A program made the translations under genes and the position numbers. A stretch of DNA of 64,000 bases, from the NCBI RefSeq assembly GCF_000364445.2, contig NZ_CP043538.1, positions 3,231,612-3,295,611 on the forward strand, read 5' to 3'. The first letter of the stretch is position 1. The number at the start of each line of letters is the position of its first letter. The DNA is from Methylobacterium mesophilicum SR1.6/6. Its GTDB lineage: Bacteria > Pseudomonadota > Alphaproteobacteria > Rhizobiales > Beijerinckiaceae. Below the pieces are notes generated by a model. The model did no database searches. It saw only the letters and a list, made by a program, of their open reading frames with translations, and was not told where the DNA came from. Below, piece by piece: positions 26,846 to 36,692 of this stretch.

Positions 26846-28191
26846 GTGAAGGCGGAGCGGGAACGCCCGAGCGCGTCGTGTTCATCGACGACGAAGCCGA
26901 GGTGCGCCGGGCCAACGGCCAGAGTCTGGAGCTCGATGGCTTTGCCGTCGAGGCCTTCCCGGCGGCCGAGCCGGCCCTCGCGGCGATCCTGGCCTCTCCG
27001 CCAGGCGTCGTGATCAGCGACGTGCGTCTGCCGGGCCTCGACGGGATCGGCCTTCTGGCACGGCTGCAACGGGTTGATCCGGATCTGCCGGTGATCTTGA
27101 TCACAGGCCACGGCGACATCCGCATGGCCGTGGCGGCCATGCAGGGCGGTGCCTACGATTTCCTGGCCAAGCCCTATCCGGCCGAGGCACTGGTCGCCTC
27201 GGTGCGCCGGGCACTGGAGAGGCGGCGTCTCGTCCTGGAGAACCGGGCGCTGCGTGCCCGGCTCGACGCGGCGGTCAAGGAGGACTCCGCCTTTCTGGGC
27301 GATTCCCCCGCGATGGACCGTCTGCGGACGCTCGTGCGCGAGGTGGCGCGAGCCGATGTCGACGTGCTCGTCTTCGGCGAGACCGGGTCCGGCAAGGAGG
27401 TGGTGGCGGGCGCCCTGCACCGCTGGAGCCGCCGCGCCGGGCGCAATCTTGTGGCGATGAATTGCGGTGCCCTGCCGGACTCCGTGGTGGAGAGCGAGCT
27501 GTTTGGGCACGAGGCGGGCGCCTTCACCGGGGCGGTCAAGCGCCGCGTGGGCCGGATCGAGCATGCCCACGGCGGCACGCTGTTCCTCGACGAGATCGAG
27601 AGCATGCCTTTGCCACTTCAAGTCAAGCTCCTGCGGGTGCTCCAGGAGCGCGCCGTGGAACCGCTCGGCACCAACGAGGTGCGGCCGGTCGACATGCGGG
27701 TCGTGGCAGCCACCAAGGTCGATCTTGGGCAAGCGGCGGCGCAGGGCACGTTCCGCGACGATCTCTACCACCGCCTCAACGTCATAACGGTGGCGATCCC
27801 GCCCCTGCGCGACCGGGGCGATGATGTGATGCTGCTATTCGAGCACTTCCTGCGCCGCGCGGCCGAGCGCTTCGGGAAGGCGGTGCCGGCGATCACCCCG
27901 GCCATTCGCGATCACCTTCGGGAGCACGCCTGGCCCGGCAACGTCCGCGAGCTCGGCCACTTCGCCGAACGCTACGCCCTGGGCTTCGTCGAAGTGCATC
28001 AAGTCGCGCCCGAGGGGTCCGCCGGAACGCTGGCCGAGCAGATGGACCGCTACGAGAGCCGGCTCATTCGGGAGGAGCTGCAGGTCGCGGGCGGGGACGT
28101 CCGCGCGGCCGCTGAATCGCTCGGCCTGCCGCGCAAGACGCTCTACGATAAGATGACGCGCCACCGACTTAACCCGGCCGATTACCGGTAG
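26842..28191 (+). CDS. dctD: Sigma-54-dependent response regulator DctD
   Basis: 449 aa from the GTG at 26842 (GTGA overlap with dctB). The receiver domain carries Asp60 (VISDVRLPG) as phosphoacceptor. The AAA+ domain has Walker A GETGSGKE (about 179-186), the sigma-54 contact loop GAFTGA (226-231), Walker B LFLDEIES and an arginine-finger region. A Fis-type helix-turn-helix ([17 protein letters not shown]) closes the protein. Once phosphorylated by DctB it activates the RpoN promoter of dctA. Confidence 0.95.
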   Translation: MSEGGAGTPERVVFIDDEAEVRRANGQSLELDGFAVEAFPAAEPALAAILASPPGVVISDVRLPGLDGIGLLARLQRVDPDLPVILITGHGDIRMAVAAMQGGAYDFLAKPYPAEALVASVRRALERRRLVLENRALRARLDAAVKEDSAFLGDSPAMDRLRTLVREVARADVDVLVFGETGSGKEVVAGALHRWSRRAGRNLVAMNCGALPDSVVESELFGHEAGAFTGAVKRRVGRIEHAHGGTLFLDEIESMPLPLQVKLLRVLQERAVEPLGTNEVRPVDMRVVAATKVDLGQAAAQGTFRDDLYHRLNVITVAIPPLRDRGDDVMLLFEHFLRRAAERFGKAVPAITPAIRDHLREHAWPGNVRELGHFAERYALGFVEVHQVAPEGSAGTLAEQMDRYESRLIREELQVAGGDVRAAAESLGLPRKTLYDKMTRHRLNPADYR

Positions 28192-28440
28192 CCGCGATCT
28201 TGGGGATCGTTTGATCTCAACGGCTCATTCTGCTGCGCCTCCTCCAGATCAGGTCAGCAGATTACGATCCGACCTGTCTGACGCGCAGTCCACGACCGAC
28301 ACGCCGGATGAGGCGAGGCGGGTTGCGGAAATCGAGCGGCCGCGCTCGCGGAGCAGGGTCGGTTTGGTTGAGGTTCGCCCGCCTCCCCGGCGGAGTTGCT
28401 CGAAGCCCTCATTCTGCTTTGGCCAGCTGCGGCACGCCGG

Positions 28441-30246
28441 TCACGCCGCCGCACAGCCGGTCACGTAGCGGCGCCAGCCGCCGAACCGCGTGATATCGGC
28501 CGCACCCGCGATACCGGCCGCCTCCACCAGGAAGCCCTTCGGCGTGGTCCCGTCGTTGAGCCGTACGGTACCGATGCTGAGCGGGTCCGGTATTCCGGCC
28601 ACGAAAGTCCCGAAGGCGGACGGCGGCAACGCCCAGACCTCCGTCTCGATCCCGCTTCCTTCACCGGCGGCCACCCGCAGCAGGCCGGGACGATGCGGCG
28701 GCCCGCCGGGCAGGGCGTAGAGGCGGTAATCCGGCCGCGTCACCCCCGCGCGGAGGTACCGGGCGCCGCATGCGACCAGCTCGCCGTTCAGGGGCAGGCC
28801 CGACAGATGCGCTCCCACGACCGCCAGCTCGATCTCGCCGGGCCTCGCCGAAGCCGGCCCCGATTTCGCGGTCGGGACCGGTGCCGCACTGGCGCCGATC
28901 CGGCCGGCCGAGGCCGCGTGCAGGCGCGCGCCCAGAGCGGCGAGCAACCCGTCGCACCCGCGCGGCGCCAGCAGGGTGACGCCGGAGGGAAAGCTGTCGG
29001 TCCTGGAGCGTCCCGGGACTGCGAGGGCGCACCAATCGAGCAGGTTGACGAAGTTGGTGTAGGTCCCGAGTTCGCTGTTCGGCCCGATCGGGTCGGCGGC
29101 GACGGACGCACAGGTCCGCGGGCGCGGATAGGTCGGCACGGCGAGGACGTCGATGCGATCCCAGATCGCGTCCGCGTGCCGGCGCAGCTCCGCCAGCCTG
29201 TAGAGGCCCGCGAAGGCGTCCGCGGCGCTGTAGCGCTCGGCCGCGGCGATGACCGCCCGCGTCGTCGGGTGCAGGATCCCGGGCCGTGTCTCCATGACCG
29301 GCCGGACCGCCGCGTAGCGCTCGGCCACCCACGGACCGTCATAGAGCAGGGCCGCCACGGCGAACATGGGGTCCAGGTCGACCGGCACCCCCGCGCCCGT
29401 GATCGCTTCGAGATCCGCGGCCGCCGCCGCGAAGGCCGCCTCCGAGAGGCCGTCGCCGCCAAACCGCCGGCTCGCCGCATCCGGAAGCCCCAGACGCAGA
29501 CCCGGCGGCAGGCCGGCGGGCGCGGGCGGCACGGGCAGCGCCCGTGACCAGGGATCGGTATTGTCCGGACCCAGCATGACCCGGAAGGCCGCGTCGGCGT
29601 CGGCGACGGTGCCGGCGAAGACCGAGAGCGTGTCGAGGGTCCGGCAGGCCGGCAGCATGCCGCGGCTGGAGACCGCCCCGAGGGACGGCTTCAGGCCGAC
29701 GATGTTGTTCAGCGCCGCCGGCACACGGCCCGAGCCCGCGGTGTCGGTCCCGAGGGCGAAGGACACGATCCCGTGCGCCACCGCCACGGCGGAGCCGCTG
29801 CTGGAGCCCCCGGGGACGAAGGCCGGATCGATCGCGTTGCGCGGGGCCGGGTAGGGCGTGCGCAGACCGACGAGCCCGGTGGCGAACTGGTCGAGATTGG
29901 TCTTGCCGATCAGGATCGCTCCGGCCGCCAGGAGGCGCGCCACGGCGGGTGCGGTCTCGGTAGGGCTATAGGCGAAGTCTGGGCAGGCGGCGGTGTTCGG
30001 CAGCCCGGCCACGTCGATGTTGTCCTTGACGGCAAAGGGCACGCCCCAGAGCGGCATCGACACGGGGTCGAAGGGCGGCAGCGCGGCCGCCGCGGCCTGC
30101 GCGTCGGCCTCCGGCACCAGCGCGAGGAAGATGCCGGGATCGTCGACCTCGGCGATCCGGCGATAGGCCGCGGCTACGACGGCGCGCGGGTCGAGGCCGT
30201 CGGCATAGGCCGCGTGCAGAAGCGGGATCGTCGGGAAGGGCGGCAC
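28441..30246 (-). CDS. atzF: Allophanate hydrolase (AtzF type)
   Basis: 601 aa, two domains. Residues 1-450 are an amidase-signature domain with the catalytic Ser-cisSer-Lys triad: Lys74 in FAVKDN, GGSSSGS at 146-152 and the nucleophile near Ser172 in GTDTAGSGR. The C-terminal 120 residues (starting VVGAHLSGLPLNGEL) form the second domain of AtzF-type enzymes, which decarboxylates the N-carboxycarbamate intermediate. It converts allophanate to CO2 and ammonia. No urea carboxylase is adjacent; allophanate would come from a ureide, biuret or similar compound processed by neighbouring enzymes. It is last in a minus-strand operon with a deacetylase and an NMT1-type importer. Confidence 0.92.
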   Translation of the reverse strand: MPPFPTIPLLHAAYADGLDPRAVVAAAYRRIAEVDDPGIFLALVPEADAQAAAAALPPFDPVSMPLWGVPFAVKDNIDVAGLPNTAACPDFAYSPTETAPAVARLLAAGAILIGKTNLDQFATGLVGLRTPYPAPRNAIDPAFVPGGSSSGSAVAVAHGIVSFALGTDTAGSGRVPAALNNIVGLKPSLGAVSSRGMLPACRTLDTLSVFAGTVADADAAFRVMLGPDNTDPWSRALPVPPAPAGLPPGLRLGLPDAASRRFGGDGLSEAAFAAAAADLEAITGAGVPVDLDPMFAVAALLYDGPWVAERYAAVRPVMETRPGILHPTTRAVIAAAERYSAADAFAGLYRLAELRRHADAIWDRIDVLAVPTYPRPRTCASVAADPIGPNSELGTYTNFVNLLDWCALAVPGRSRTDSFPSGVTLLAPRGCDGLLAALGARLHAASAGRIGASAAPVPTAKSGPASARPGEIELAVVGAHLSGLPLNGELVACGARYLRAGVTRPDYRLYALPGGPPHRPGLLRVAAGEGSGIETEVWALPPSAFGTFVAGIPDPLSIGTVRLNDGTTPKGFLVEAAGIAGAADITRFGGWRRYVTGCAAA

Positions 30247-30267
30247 GGCGGCTCCTCGGGTCGCGGC

Positions 30268-31182
30268 TCAGGATGCGTCGCCGGTGGCGCGGTACCAGTC
30301 GAGGATCTCTGTCCCCTGCAAGAAGACCGCGTCGGTGCGCGTTAGCATCGCGTCGAGCAACCGTTCCAGCAGGCCGATCCGGTGCGGGACGCCGGTGATG
30401 TACGGGTGGATCGCGAAACCCATGACCTTGGCGCCGCCGAGCGGGCCGGGACTCGCAGCCTCGAGAGCGAGCCGGTCGAGGTTGGCGAGCGCCCGGTCCA
30501 CGAACTCATCGGCCCGGTGGTGCTGGATGGCCAGCAGCGGGATGTCGTTCAGCTCGACCGAGTAGGGGAGGGCGAAGAGCGGCCCGGTGCGCGTCGCGAC
30601 GCGGCAGGGGCGGTCGTCGACCACGAAGTCGCCGACATATTCGAGGCCGGCCGCGTGCAGGTGGTCGGGCGTGTCGAGGGTCTCGGTGAGACCCGGCCCC
30701 AGCCAGCCGCGCGGCGGGCGCCCTGTGATCTCGGTGATCGCCGCGATGGTGCGGGCGATCATCTCCGGCTGGTCGTCGATCCGGTGGGTCGGCACCTGGT
30801 GGAAGCCGTGGGCCATGAACTCCCAGCCGGCCGCGTGGGCGGCCTCGGCGATGCGCGGATAGGCTCGGCAGACCGAGCCGTTGATCGACAGGGTCGGGCG
30901 GATGCCGCGGCTGGTGAAGGCCTCGAGGAAGCGCCAGAAGCCGACCCGCATACCGTACTCGTGCCACGCCCAGTTCGGGATGTCGGGCAGCAGGCTCGCG
31001 GCGGTCGGCGGCACCAGGATCTGGCGCGGCATGGGGTGGTCGATCAGCCAGTGCTCGACATTGACCACCGGCCAGATCGCGACGTGCTTGCCATCGGGCA
31101 GGGTCAGCCGCGGCCGGTCGATGGCGGCGGTGTAAGCGAGGCGGTTCTCAGGCCGGCGGGGATCGTCGGGGGCCGTGTCCAT
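30268..31182 (-). CDS. Polysaccharide deacetylase-family hydrolase, PuuE/allantoinase-like
   Basis: 304 aa from the ATG at 31182, which overlaps the stop of the ATPase gene. The NodB-like fold is recognised by WPVVNVEHW at the start, TLSINGSVC, GWEFMAHGFHQVPTH (metal-binding histidines) and GFAIHPYITGVPHRI at the end. This pattern matches the metal-independent allantoinase PuuE and relatives that open cyclic ureides, rather than chitin deacetylases; there is no signal peptide, so it is cytoplasmic. With allophanate hydrolase directly downstream and an importer upstream, it probably opens or deacylates an imported ureide. The substrate is inferred only. Confidence 0.8.
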   Translation of the reverse strand: MDTAPDDPRRPENRLAYTAAIDRPRLTLPDGKHVAIWPVVNVEHWLIDHPMPRQILVPPTAASLLPDIPNWAWHEYGMRVGFWRFLEAFTSRGIRPTLSINGSVCRAYPRIAEAAHAAGWEFMAHGFHQVPTHRIDDQPEMIARTIAAITEITGRPPRGWLGPGLTETLDTPDHLHAAGLEYVGDFVVDDRPCRVATRTGPLFALPYSVELNDIPLLAIQHHRADEFVDRALANLDRLALEAASPGPLGGAKVMGFAIHPYITGVPHRIGLLERLLDAMLTRTDAVFLQGTEILDWYRATGDAS

Positions 31183-31964
31183 CAGGCGGCGGCCCGCGGG
31201 GCGTGGTGGCTGTGGAGCTGGGCTGTCAGCATCCGCCGCAGGTCGTTGAAGGCGGGGCTCGACACGTCGCGCCGCCGCGGCAGCTCGACCGGATGGATCG
31301 CCTCGATCCGGCCGGGACCCGGCGACATCATCACGATGCGGTCGGCCAGAAAGATCGCCTCCTCGATGGCGTGGGTGACGAACAGGATCGTCAGCCCGGT
31401 GCGCGACCACAGGTCGAGCAGCTCGTCCTGCAGGCGCTCGCGGGTCATCGCGTCGAGCGCCCCGAAGGGCTCGTCCATCAGGACCACCTCGGCCTCGTTG
31501 GCGAGTACCCGGGCGATGGCGACGCGCTGCTTCATTCCGCCCGAGAGCTGGTGCGGATAGGCGTCGGCGAAGGCCTGGAGGCCGACGAGGGCGATGTAGC
31601 GCTCGGCGGTGTCGCGCACCTCGGCGGCGGAGCGGCCCCGCGCCTTCGGGCCGAAGCCGATATTGTCCCGCACGGTGAGCCACGGGAACAGGCCGTAATC
31701 CTGGAAGACCATGCCGCGGCTCGGCCCCGGGCCGGCGATGGGCTTGCCCCACATCAGGGCCTCCCCGGCGCTCGGCGCCTCGAAGCCGGCGGCGACCCGC
31801 AGCAGCGTCGACTTCCCGCAGCCCGAGGCGCCGAGCAGGCAGACGAACTCGCCCCGCGACACGGTGAGGTTCGCCTCGCGCAGGGCCTCCGTGCGGCGCC
31901 CACCCGCCGTGTAGGTCTTCGAGACTGCGCGCATGTCGAGGATCGGGATCGTGGGATCAGCCAT
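31182..31964 (-). CDS. ABC transporter ATP-binding protein (SsuB/TauB/NrtD family)
   Basis: 260 aa with Walker A LLGASGCGKSTLLR, Q-loop VFQDYGLFPW, signature LSGGMKQRVAIARVLAN, Walker B VVLMDEPFGALD and the H-loop FVTHAIEEAIFLADR. It is the ATPase of the importer encoded with the permease and NMT1-like receptor just upstream, and overlaps the permease by 8 bp. Family members take up sulfonates, nitrate, taurine, pyrimidines or ureides; the context with allophanate hydrolase favours a nitrogen compound. Confidence 0.93.
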   Translation of the reverse strand: MADPTIPILDMRAVSKTYTAGGRRTEALREANLTVSRGEFVCLLGASGCGKSTLLRVAAGFEAPSAGEALMWGKPIAGPGPSRGMVFQDYGLFPWLTVRDNIGFGPKARGRSAAEVRDTAERYIALVGLQAFADAYPHQLSGGMKQRVAIARVLANEAEVVLMDEPFGALDAMTRERLQDELLDLWSRTGLTILFVTHAIEEAIFLADRIVMMSPGPGRIEAIHPVELPRRRDVSSPAFNDLRRMLTAQLHSHHAPRAAA

Positions 31965-32814
31965 GGGTGGGGCTCCAGGCGAGCAGGCGGCGGCCGAGCT
32001 GCATGACCAGCCAGTCGGACACGAAGCCCGCGACCCCGATCACCGCCATGCCGCAGATCACGATCTCGGTGCGCGAGAGCTGGCGCGCCTCCATGATGAT
32101 CGCGCCGAGGCCGGTCTGGACGCCGGTCATCTCGCCGACGACGATCACCACCCAGGCGAAGCCGAGGCCGAGCCGCAGGCCCGTGAAGATCGACGGCAGC
32201 GCCGCCGGCAGCACCACCCGGCCGAACTGGGAAGGCCCGGTGCAGCCCAGCATCGCGGCCGCCTCGAACAGGCGCGGCTCCACCGAGCGGACCCCGAACA
32301 CCGTGTTGACCAGGATCGGGTAGAACGCCCCGAGGAACACGAGGAAGAAGGCCGAGCGCGGCCCGAGGCCGAACAGGATCATGGCGAGCGGCAGCCACGC
32401 CGTAACCGGGACCGGCCGCAGCACCTGCAGCACCGGATCGAGGAGGGCCCGGATCAGCGGGACGCGGCCGATCAGCAGGCCGAGCGGCAGGGCCGCGGCG
32501 GCCGCGAGCGCGAAGCCGCCGTAGACGCGTCCCAGCGAGGCCGCGAGGTGGGTCCACAAGGTGCCGCTGAACGCGTCGTCGTTGACGCCGCCGACCGCGA
32601 GATCCTGCAGCTCGGCCCAGACGTCGGCGGGGGGCGGGATCAGGCTGTAGGGCCGGCCCGCGGTGGTCACCTGCCAGACTGCCAGGAGCAGAGCCGGCAC
32701 CACGCCGGCGAGCGCCAGCCGGCGCAGATGGACGAGCCCGGACCCGGCCCGGCCGGCCCCGCGGGTCGGGGCCGGCGTCACCGGCAGGGCGCCGGCCTCG
32801 ACCCCGGTGGTCAC
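31957..32814 (-). CDS. ABC transporter permease (SsuC/TauC family)
   Basis: 285 aa with about six membrane segments and the EAA-type loop (ARLFEAAAMLGCTGPSQFGR region; here seen as EPRLFEAAAMLGCTGP). The start GTG at 32814 overlaps the receptor stop. The N-terminal 30 residues are proline-rich and cytosolic. It forms the membrane channel of the importer with the ATPase and NMT1-like receptor genes on either side. Confidence 0.92.
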   Translation of the reverse strand: MTTGVEAGALPVTPAPTRGAGRAGSGLVHLRRLALAGVVPALLLAVWQVTTAGRPYSLIPPPADVWAELQDLAVGGVNDDAFSGTLWTHLAASLGRVYGGFALAAAAALPLGLLIGRVPLIRALLDPVLQVLRPVPVTAWLPLAMILFGLGPRSAFFLVFLGAFYPILVNTVFGVRSVEPRLFEAAAMLGCTGPSQFGRVVLPAALPSIFTGLRLGLGFAWVVIVVGEMTGVQTGLGAIIMEARQLSRTEIVICGMAVIGVAGFVSDWLVMQLGRRLLAWSPTHG

Positions 32815-33761
32815 GCCCGCCCCATCGCGTCGACGAAGCGAGTGTCGATGAAGCCCGCCTCGGGAAGGCGCTTGATCTGTTTGAGCGCCAGCATGTGCTG
32901 CGCGTAGGCGCCGGCCTGACGGACCTCGTCCGGCCCGAGGCGCCAGGTCAGCTCGACGTTCGGGGCCGAGAGTTCGAGCGCCTGGCGCTTCTGGCCGAGC
33001 TTGGCCACGGCCATGGCGATCATCGCGTTGCGGTCGCCGGCCGCGAAGTCGGTCGCCTTGCGGTGGATCTCCAGCATGGTCCGGACGAGGTCCGGCCGCT
33101 CGGCCAGCGTGTCGCGATGGGCGCCGAACACCATGTTCAGCGCGCCCATCTCGGTGCCGTACGGGTACTCGACGAGCTGCCCGACCCCCGAGGCGAGGCT
33201 CACGCCGGGGCCCGGCTCGGCGCCGACATAGGCATCGACGTCACCGCGGGCCAGCGCGATGTGCATCTCCGAGAAGGAGACCCGCACGGGGGTGATGTCC
33301 TTCACGGAGAGGCCCTCCATGCGCATCCGCTCCAGGACGAAGACCTCCTGGGTGCTGCCGGGCCAGATCGCGACGCGCTTCCCGCGGAGATCCTTGATGG
33401 CGCGGATGTCGGAATCCTTCTTGGCGATCACCGCCATCCCGCGGTTGCAGGTGGAGGCGATGACGACGATCGGCTCGCCGGCCGCGGCCCCCAGCGTCGC
33501 CGCCGCGATTCCGAAGGTGCCGAAATCGACCGACTTGGTGACGACGGCGTTCTTGCACTCGGTGGGACTCTCGAACGGCACCACCTCCACCGTCACGCCC
33601 GCGGGGGTGAACCGCTCGTAGAAGCTCGGCGCGATCGAGTGGATCAGCTTGAGCGAGCCCATCCGGATGGTAACCGGAGTGCTCTGGGCGCGTGCCCCGG
33701 ACAACGGCCCGGCGACGAGGCCGGCCCCGAAACCGGCCAGGAGGGTACGGCGGCGGATCAT
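32811..33761 (-). CDS. ABC transporter substrate-binding protein (NMT1/SsuA-like)
   Basis: 316 aa from the ATG at 33761 with a twin-arginine-like leader (MIRRRTLLAGFGAGLVAG) ending near ARA-QS. The mature sequence has the NMT1/THI5-like pattern: IRMGSLKLIHSIAP, VDFGTFGIAAATLGAAAGEP, LRGKRVAIWPGSTQEVFV and DVDAYVGAEPGPG. It is the periplasmic receptor that decides the ligand of the three-gene importer. The gene is first in the operon and divergent from a LysR regulator (77 bp between starts). The ligand is unknown; ureide, pyrimidine or amide are the contextual guesses. Confidence 0.9.
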   Translation of the reverse strand: MIRRRTLLAGFGAGLVAGPLSGARAQSTPVTIRMGSLKLIHSIAPSFYERFTPAGVTVEVVPFESPTECKNAVVTKSVDFGTFGIAAATLGAAAGEPIVVIASTCNRGMAVIAKKDSDIRAIKDLRGKRVAIWPGSTQEVFVLERMRMEGLSVKDITPVRVSFSEMHIALARGDVDAYVGAEPGPGVSLASGVGQLVEYPYGTEMGALNMVFGAHRDTLAERPDLVRTMLEIHRKATDFAAGDRNAMIAMAVAKLGQKRQALELSAPNVELTWRLGPDEVRQAGAYAQHMLALKQIKRLPEAGFIDTRFVDAMGRA

Positions 33762-33838
33762 CGCATGGCTCCTGCAGAGTCCCGATGTCCACGACGCTAG
33801 GGGCGCACGATGTTGCAAGGAAGTGCTATTATCTGAGC

Positions 33839-34774
33839 ATGGTGTTGCGTTTCGGGAAACGGACCGGAGCCGATCGTTTGAAGCACCTGCGCAGTGTCAC
33901 GTACATCGCCGAGGTCGCCCGTGCCGGCTCGATCCGGCGCGCTGCGGAGCGGCTGAACCTGACGCCGTCAGCCCTGACCCGCCAGATCCAGGATCTCGAG
34001 CACGAGCTCGGCACGCCGATCTTCGAGCGCCTGCCGCAGGGCATGCGGCTCAACGCGGCCGGCGAACTCTTCGTCCGTCATATCCGCGACCAGGCTGCGG
34101 ACCTCGACCGGGTTCGTTCGCAGATCGCCGACCTCTCCGGGGTCAGGCGGGGCCACGTGGCGCTGGCCTGCAGCCAGGCCTTCATCACGCAGGTCGTGCC
34201 GGAGGAGGTGGAGGCCTATCGCAGCCGATTTCCCCAGGTCGGCTTCACCGTGCAGGTCCGCGATCACGCGCAGGCGGTCACCGCCCTCGCGGCCTTCGAG
34301 GCGGACCTCGCCCTGATCCTGCAGCCGCCGCCCTCGGCGGAGCTGCACCCGCTCTATTCCGGCCACCAGACACTCTGCGCACTGATGCGCCGGGGCCATG
34401 CCCTGGCGGCGGAGAGCGGCCCGGTGCGACTGCGCGACTGCCTCGCCCATGCCCTGGCCCTGCCGGACCGCTCGCTCGCGATCCGCCACCACATCGAGCA
34501 CACGCTCGCCCGCCGCGGCGTCGAACTGCGGCCGGTGGTCGAATCGGGGTCCCTGGAGTTCCTGCGCAATCTCACCCTGCGGGAGGATGTGGTCAGCCTG
34601 CAGATCCCGAGCGGCATCCCGCAGGATCCACGCCTGCACAGCCGGCCCATCGACACCCGCGACCTGACGCCGATGACCCTGGTCCTGGCACAGCTGCGCG
34701 GTCGATCCCTCTCCGTGGCGGCGGCGAAGTTTGCCGATCAGCTCGCCGTCCGGCTCAACCGTGACGATCCCTGA
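33839..34774 (+). CDS. LysR-family transcriptional regulator
   Basis: 311 aa from the ATG at 33839. The N-terminal winged HTH (about residues 15-75) includes AGSIRRAAERLNLTPSALTRQIQDLE and LGTPIFERLPQGMRLN. The effector domain follows (HVALACSQAFITQVVPEEV). It is divergent from the NMT1-importer/deacetylase/allophanate operon with 77 bp between starts, the usual LysR arrangement, so it likely controls that operon. The intergenic space contains GCAC-N14-GTGC (33805-33826), a possible half-site pair. Confidence 0.93.
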   Translation: MVLRFGKRTGADRLKHLRSVTYIAEVARAGSIRRAAERLNLTPSALTRQIQDLEHELGTPIFERLPQGMRLNAAGELFVRHIRDQAADLDRVRSQIADLSGVRRGHVALACSQAFITQVVPEEVEAYRSRFPQVGFTVQVRDHAQAVTALAAFEADLALILQPPPSAELHPLYSGHQTLCALMRRGHALAAESGPVRLRDCLAHALALPDRSLAIRHHIEHTLARRGVELRPVVESGSLEFLRNLTLREDVVSLQIPSGIPQDPRLHSRPIDTRDLTPMTLVLAQLRGRSLSVAAAKFADQLAVRLNRDDP

Positions 34775-34836
34775 CGCGTCGTGCGTGTCGATACCGCGCC
34801 CAGCTCCTCAGAGTCGGAGACGCGTCTCGGAGTTGA

Positions 34837-35179
34837 TCAGGACGTTTGCTTCCGGACGCTGTCTCCCAGCCGGAGCCATAGCCCATCGGATACGGTCTCG
34901 ACCGCGAACAGGCGAAGGGCACGAAACGACCAGCCCGGCGAGACGGAACCGTCCCGAAGGTCGAAGGAGGCGAGATGCCTGGGGCAGAGCAGCCGTCCAC
35001 CCGCGCACCGGCCGAGCGCCAGGTCCGCCCCCTCGTGCGGACAGGCCCGCTCGGCGGCGACGATCCGCGCGCCATCGCGCACGAGCAGCCAGTGATGCCC
35101 GCCCGCGGTGACCGGCATCAGGTCCCGGTCGCCGAGCAGGTCGGCCGGGCCGAGGCGCAGGCGCGTCGGCCGACCGATC

Positions 35180-35187
<8 letters not shown>
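34837..35187 (-). CDS. Rieske [2Fe-2S] ferredoxin-like protein
   Basis: 116 aa from a GTG at 35187 that overlaps the livF stop by 8 bp; the frame is open further upstream but that part lies inside livF. Both Rieske cluster motifs are present: CPHEG (Cys49, His51) and CPRHLASF (Cys68, His71). It is small and has no signal peptide or membrane segment, so it is a soluble electron carrier or an electron-transfer partner of an oxygenase. It is the last gene of the LivKHMGF/molybdenum-hydroxylase operon and may transfer electrons in that pathway; no oxygenase subunit is encoded nearby. Confidence 0.85.
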
Positions 35188-35876
<689 letters not shown>

Positions 35877-35884
<8 letters not shown>

Positions 35885-36692
35885 GGGCCGCCTCCCGAAC
35901 CGCCGCGGCGGCCTGCCGGGCGGCGCTGCCCTGGCCGAGATAGGCCTCGATCACCGCCGGGTCGCTGCGGATCCGGTCCGGCGGCCCCTCGGCGATCAGG
36001 CGGCCGTAATTGAGCACGACGATGCGGTCGGAGACCTCCATCACCATCGGCATGTCGTGCTCGACGAGGAGGATGGTGACGCCGCGCTCCCGGATCTGCC
36101 GGATCAGCCGCACGAAGACCCGCGTCTCGGAGGCGTTCATTCCCGAGACCGGCTCGTCGAGGAGCAGCATGGCGGGCTCGGTGGCCAGCGCCAGCGCCAC
36201 GCCGACGAGGCGCTGCTCCCCGTAGGCGAGGGCGCCGGCCTTCTCCTGCGCCCGTCCGGCGAGCCCGACCCAGTCGAGGAGCGCCGCGGCCCGGACGCGC
36301 AGCTGCCTCTCGCCGGCCCCCGCGCGGCCGAGGAGCGCGTCCAGAATGGGCGCGCGGCCCGCCGCGGCGCCCATCTGGTGCAGGCCGATCATCACGTTGT
36401 CGAACACCGTGTCGTCCGGGAAGACGCTGGTGCGCTGGAAGGTGCGGGCGAGGCCGAGCCGCGTGATCGCGTGCGGCGGCAGGCCCTTCAGGGACGTGCC
36501 GCGGAAGCGGACCGCGCCCTGGCTGGGCTTGAGGAAGCCCGTCATCACGTTGAAGGCCGTCGTCTTGCCGGCCCCGTTCGGGCCGATCAGGCTGACGATC
36601 TCGCCGGCCCGGACGTCGAAATGCAGGTCGGCGATGGCGACCAGGCCCCCGAAGCGGACCCCAACATGCTCGACGGAGAGGATCGCGCTCAT
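35877..36692 (-). CDS. livG: Branched-chain amino acid-type ABC transporter ATPase LivG
   Basis: 271 aa from the ATG at 36692, in ATGA overlap with livM. It carries Walker A GPNGAGKTTAFNVMTG, the modified signature LAYGEQRLVGVALALA that is normal for LivG, Walker B MLLLDEPVSGMN and LVEHDMPMVMEVSDRI. The C-terminal alanine-rich tail (AARQAAAAVREAAHA) extends slightly beyond the family norm. It pairs with LivF in the importer. Confidence 0.93.

Noticed and set aside
28195..28209. A terminator hairpin after dctD
   Set aside because: Only five base pairs (CGATC/GATCG) without a T-run; too weak to call.
33762..33838. A guanidine or other riboswitch before the NMT1-importer/allophanate operon
   Set aside because: The leader is at most 77 bp shared with a divergent LysR gene and shows no guanidine-aptamer features; the carboxyguanidine deiminase genes expected with it are also absent.
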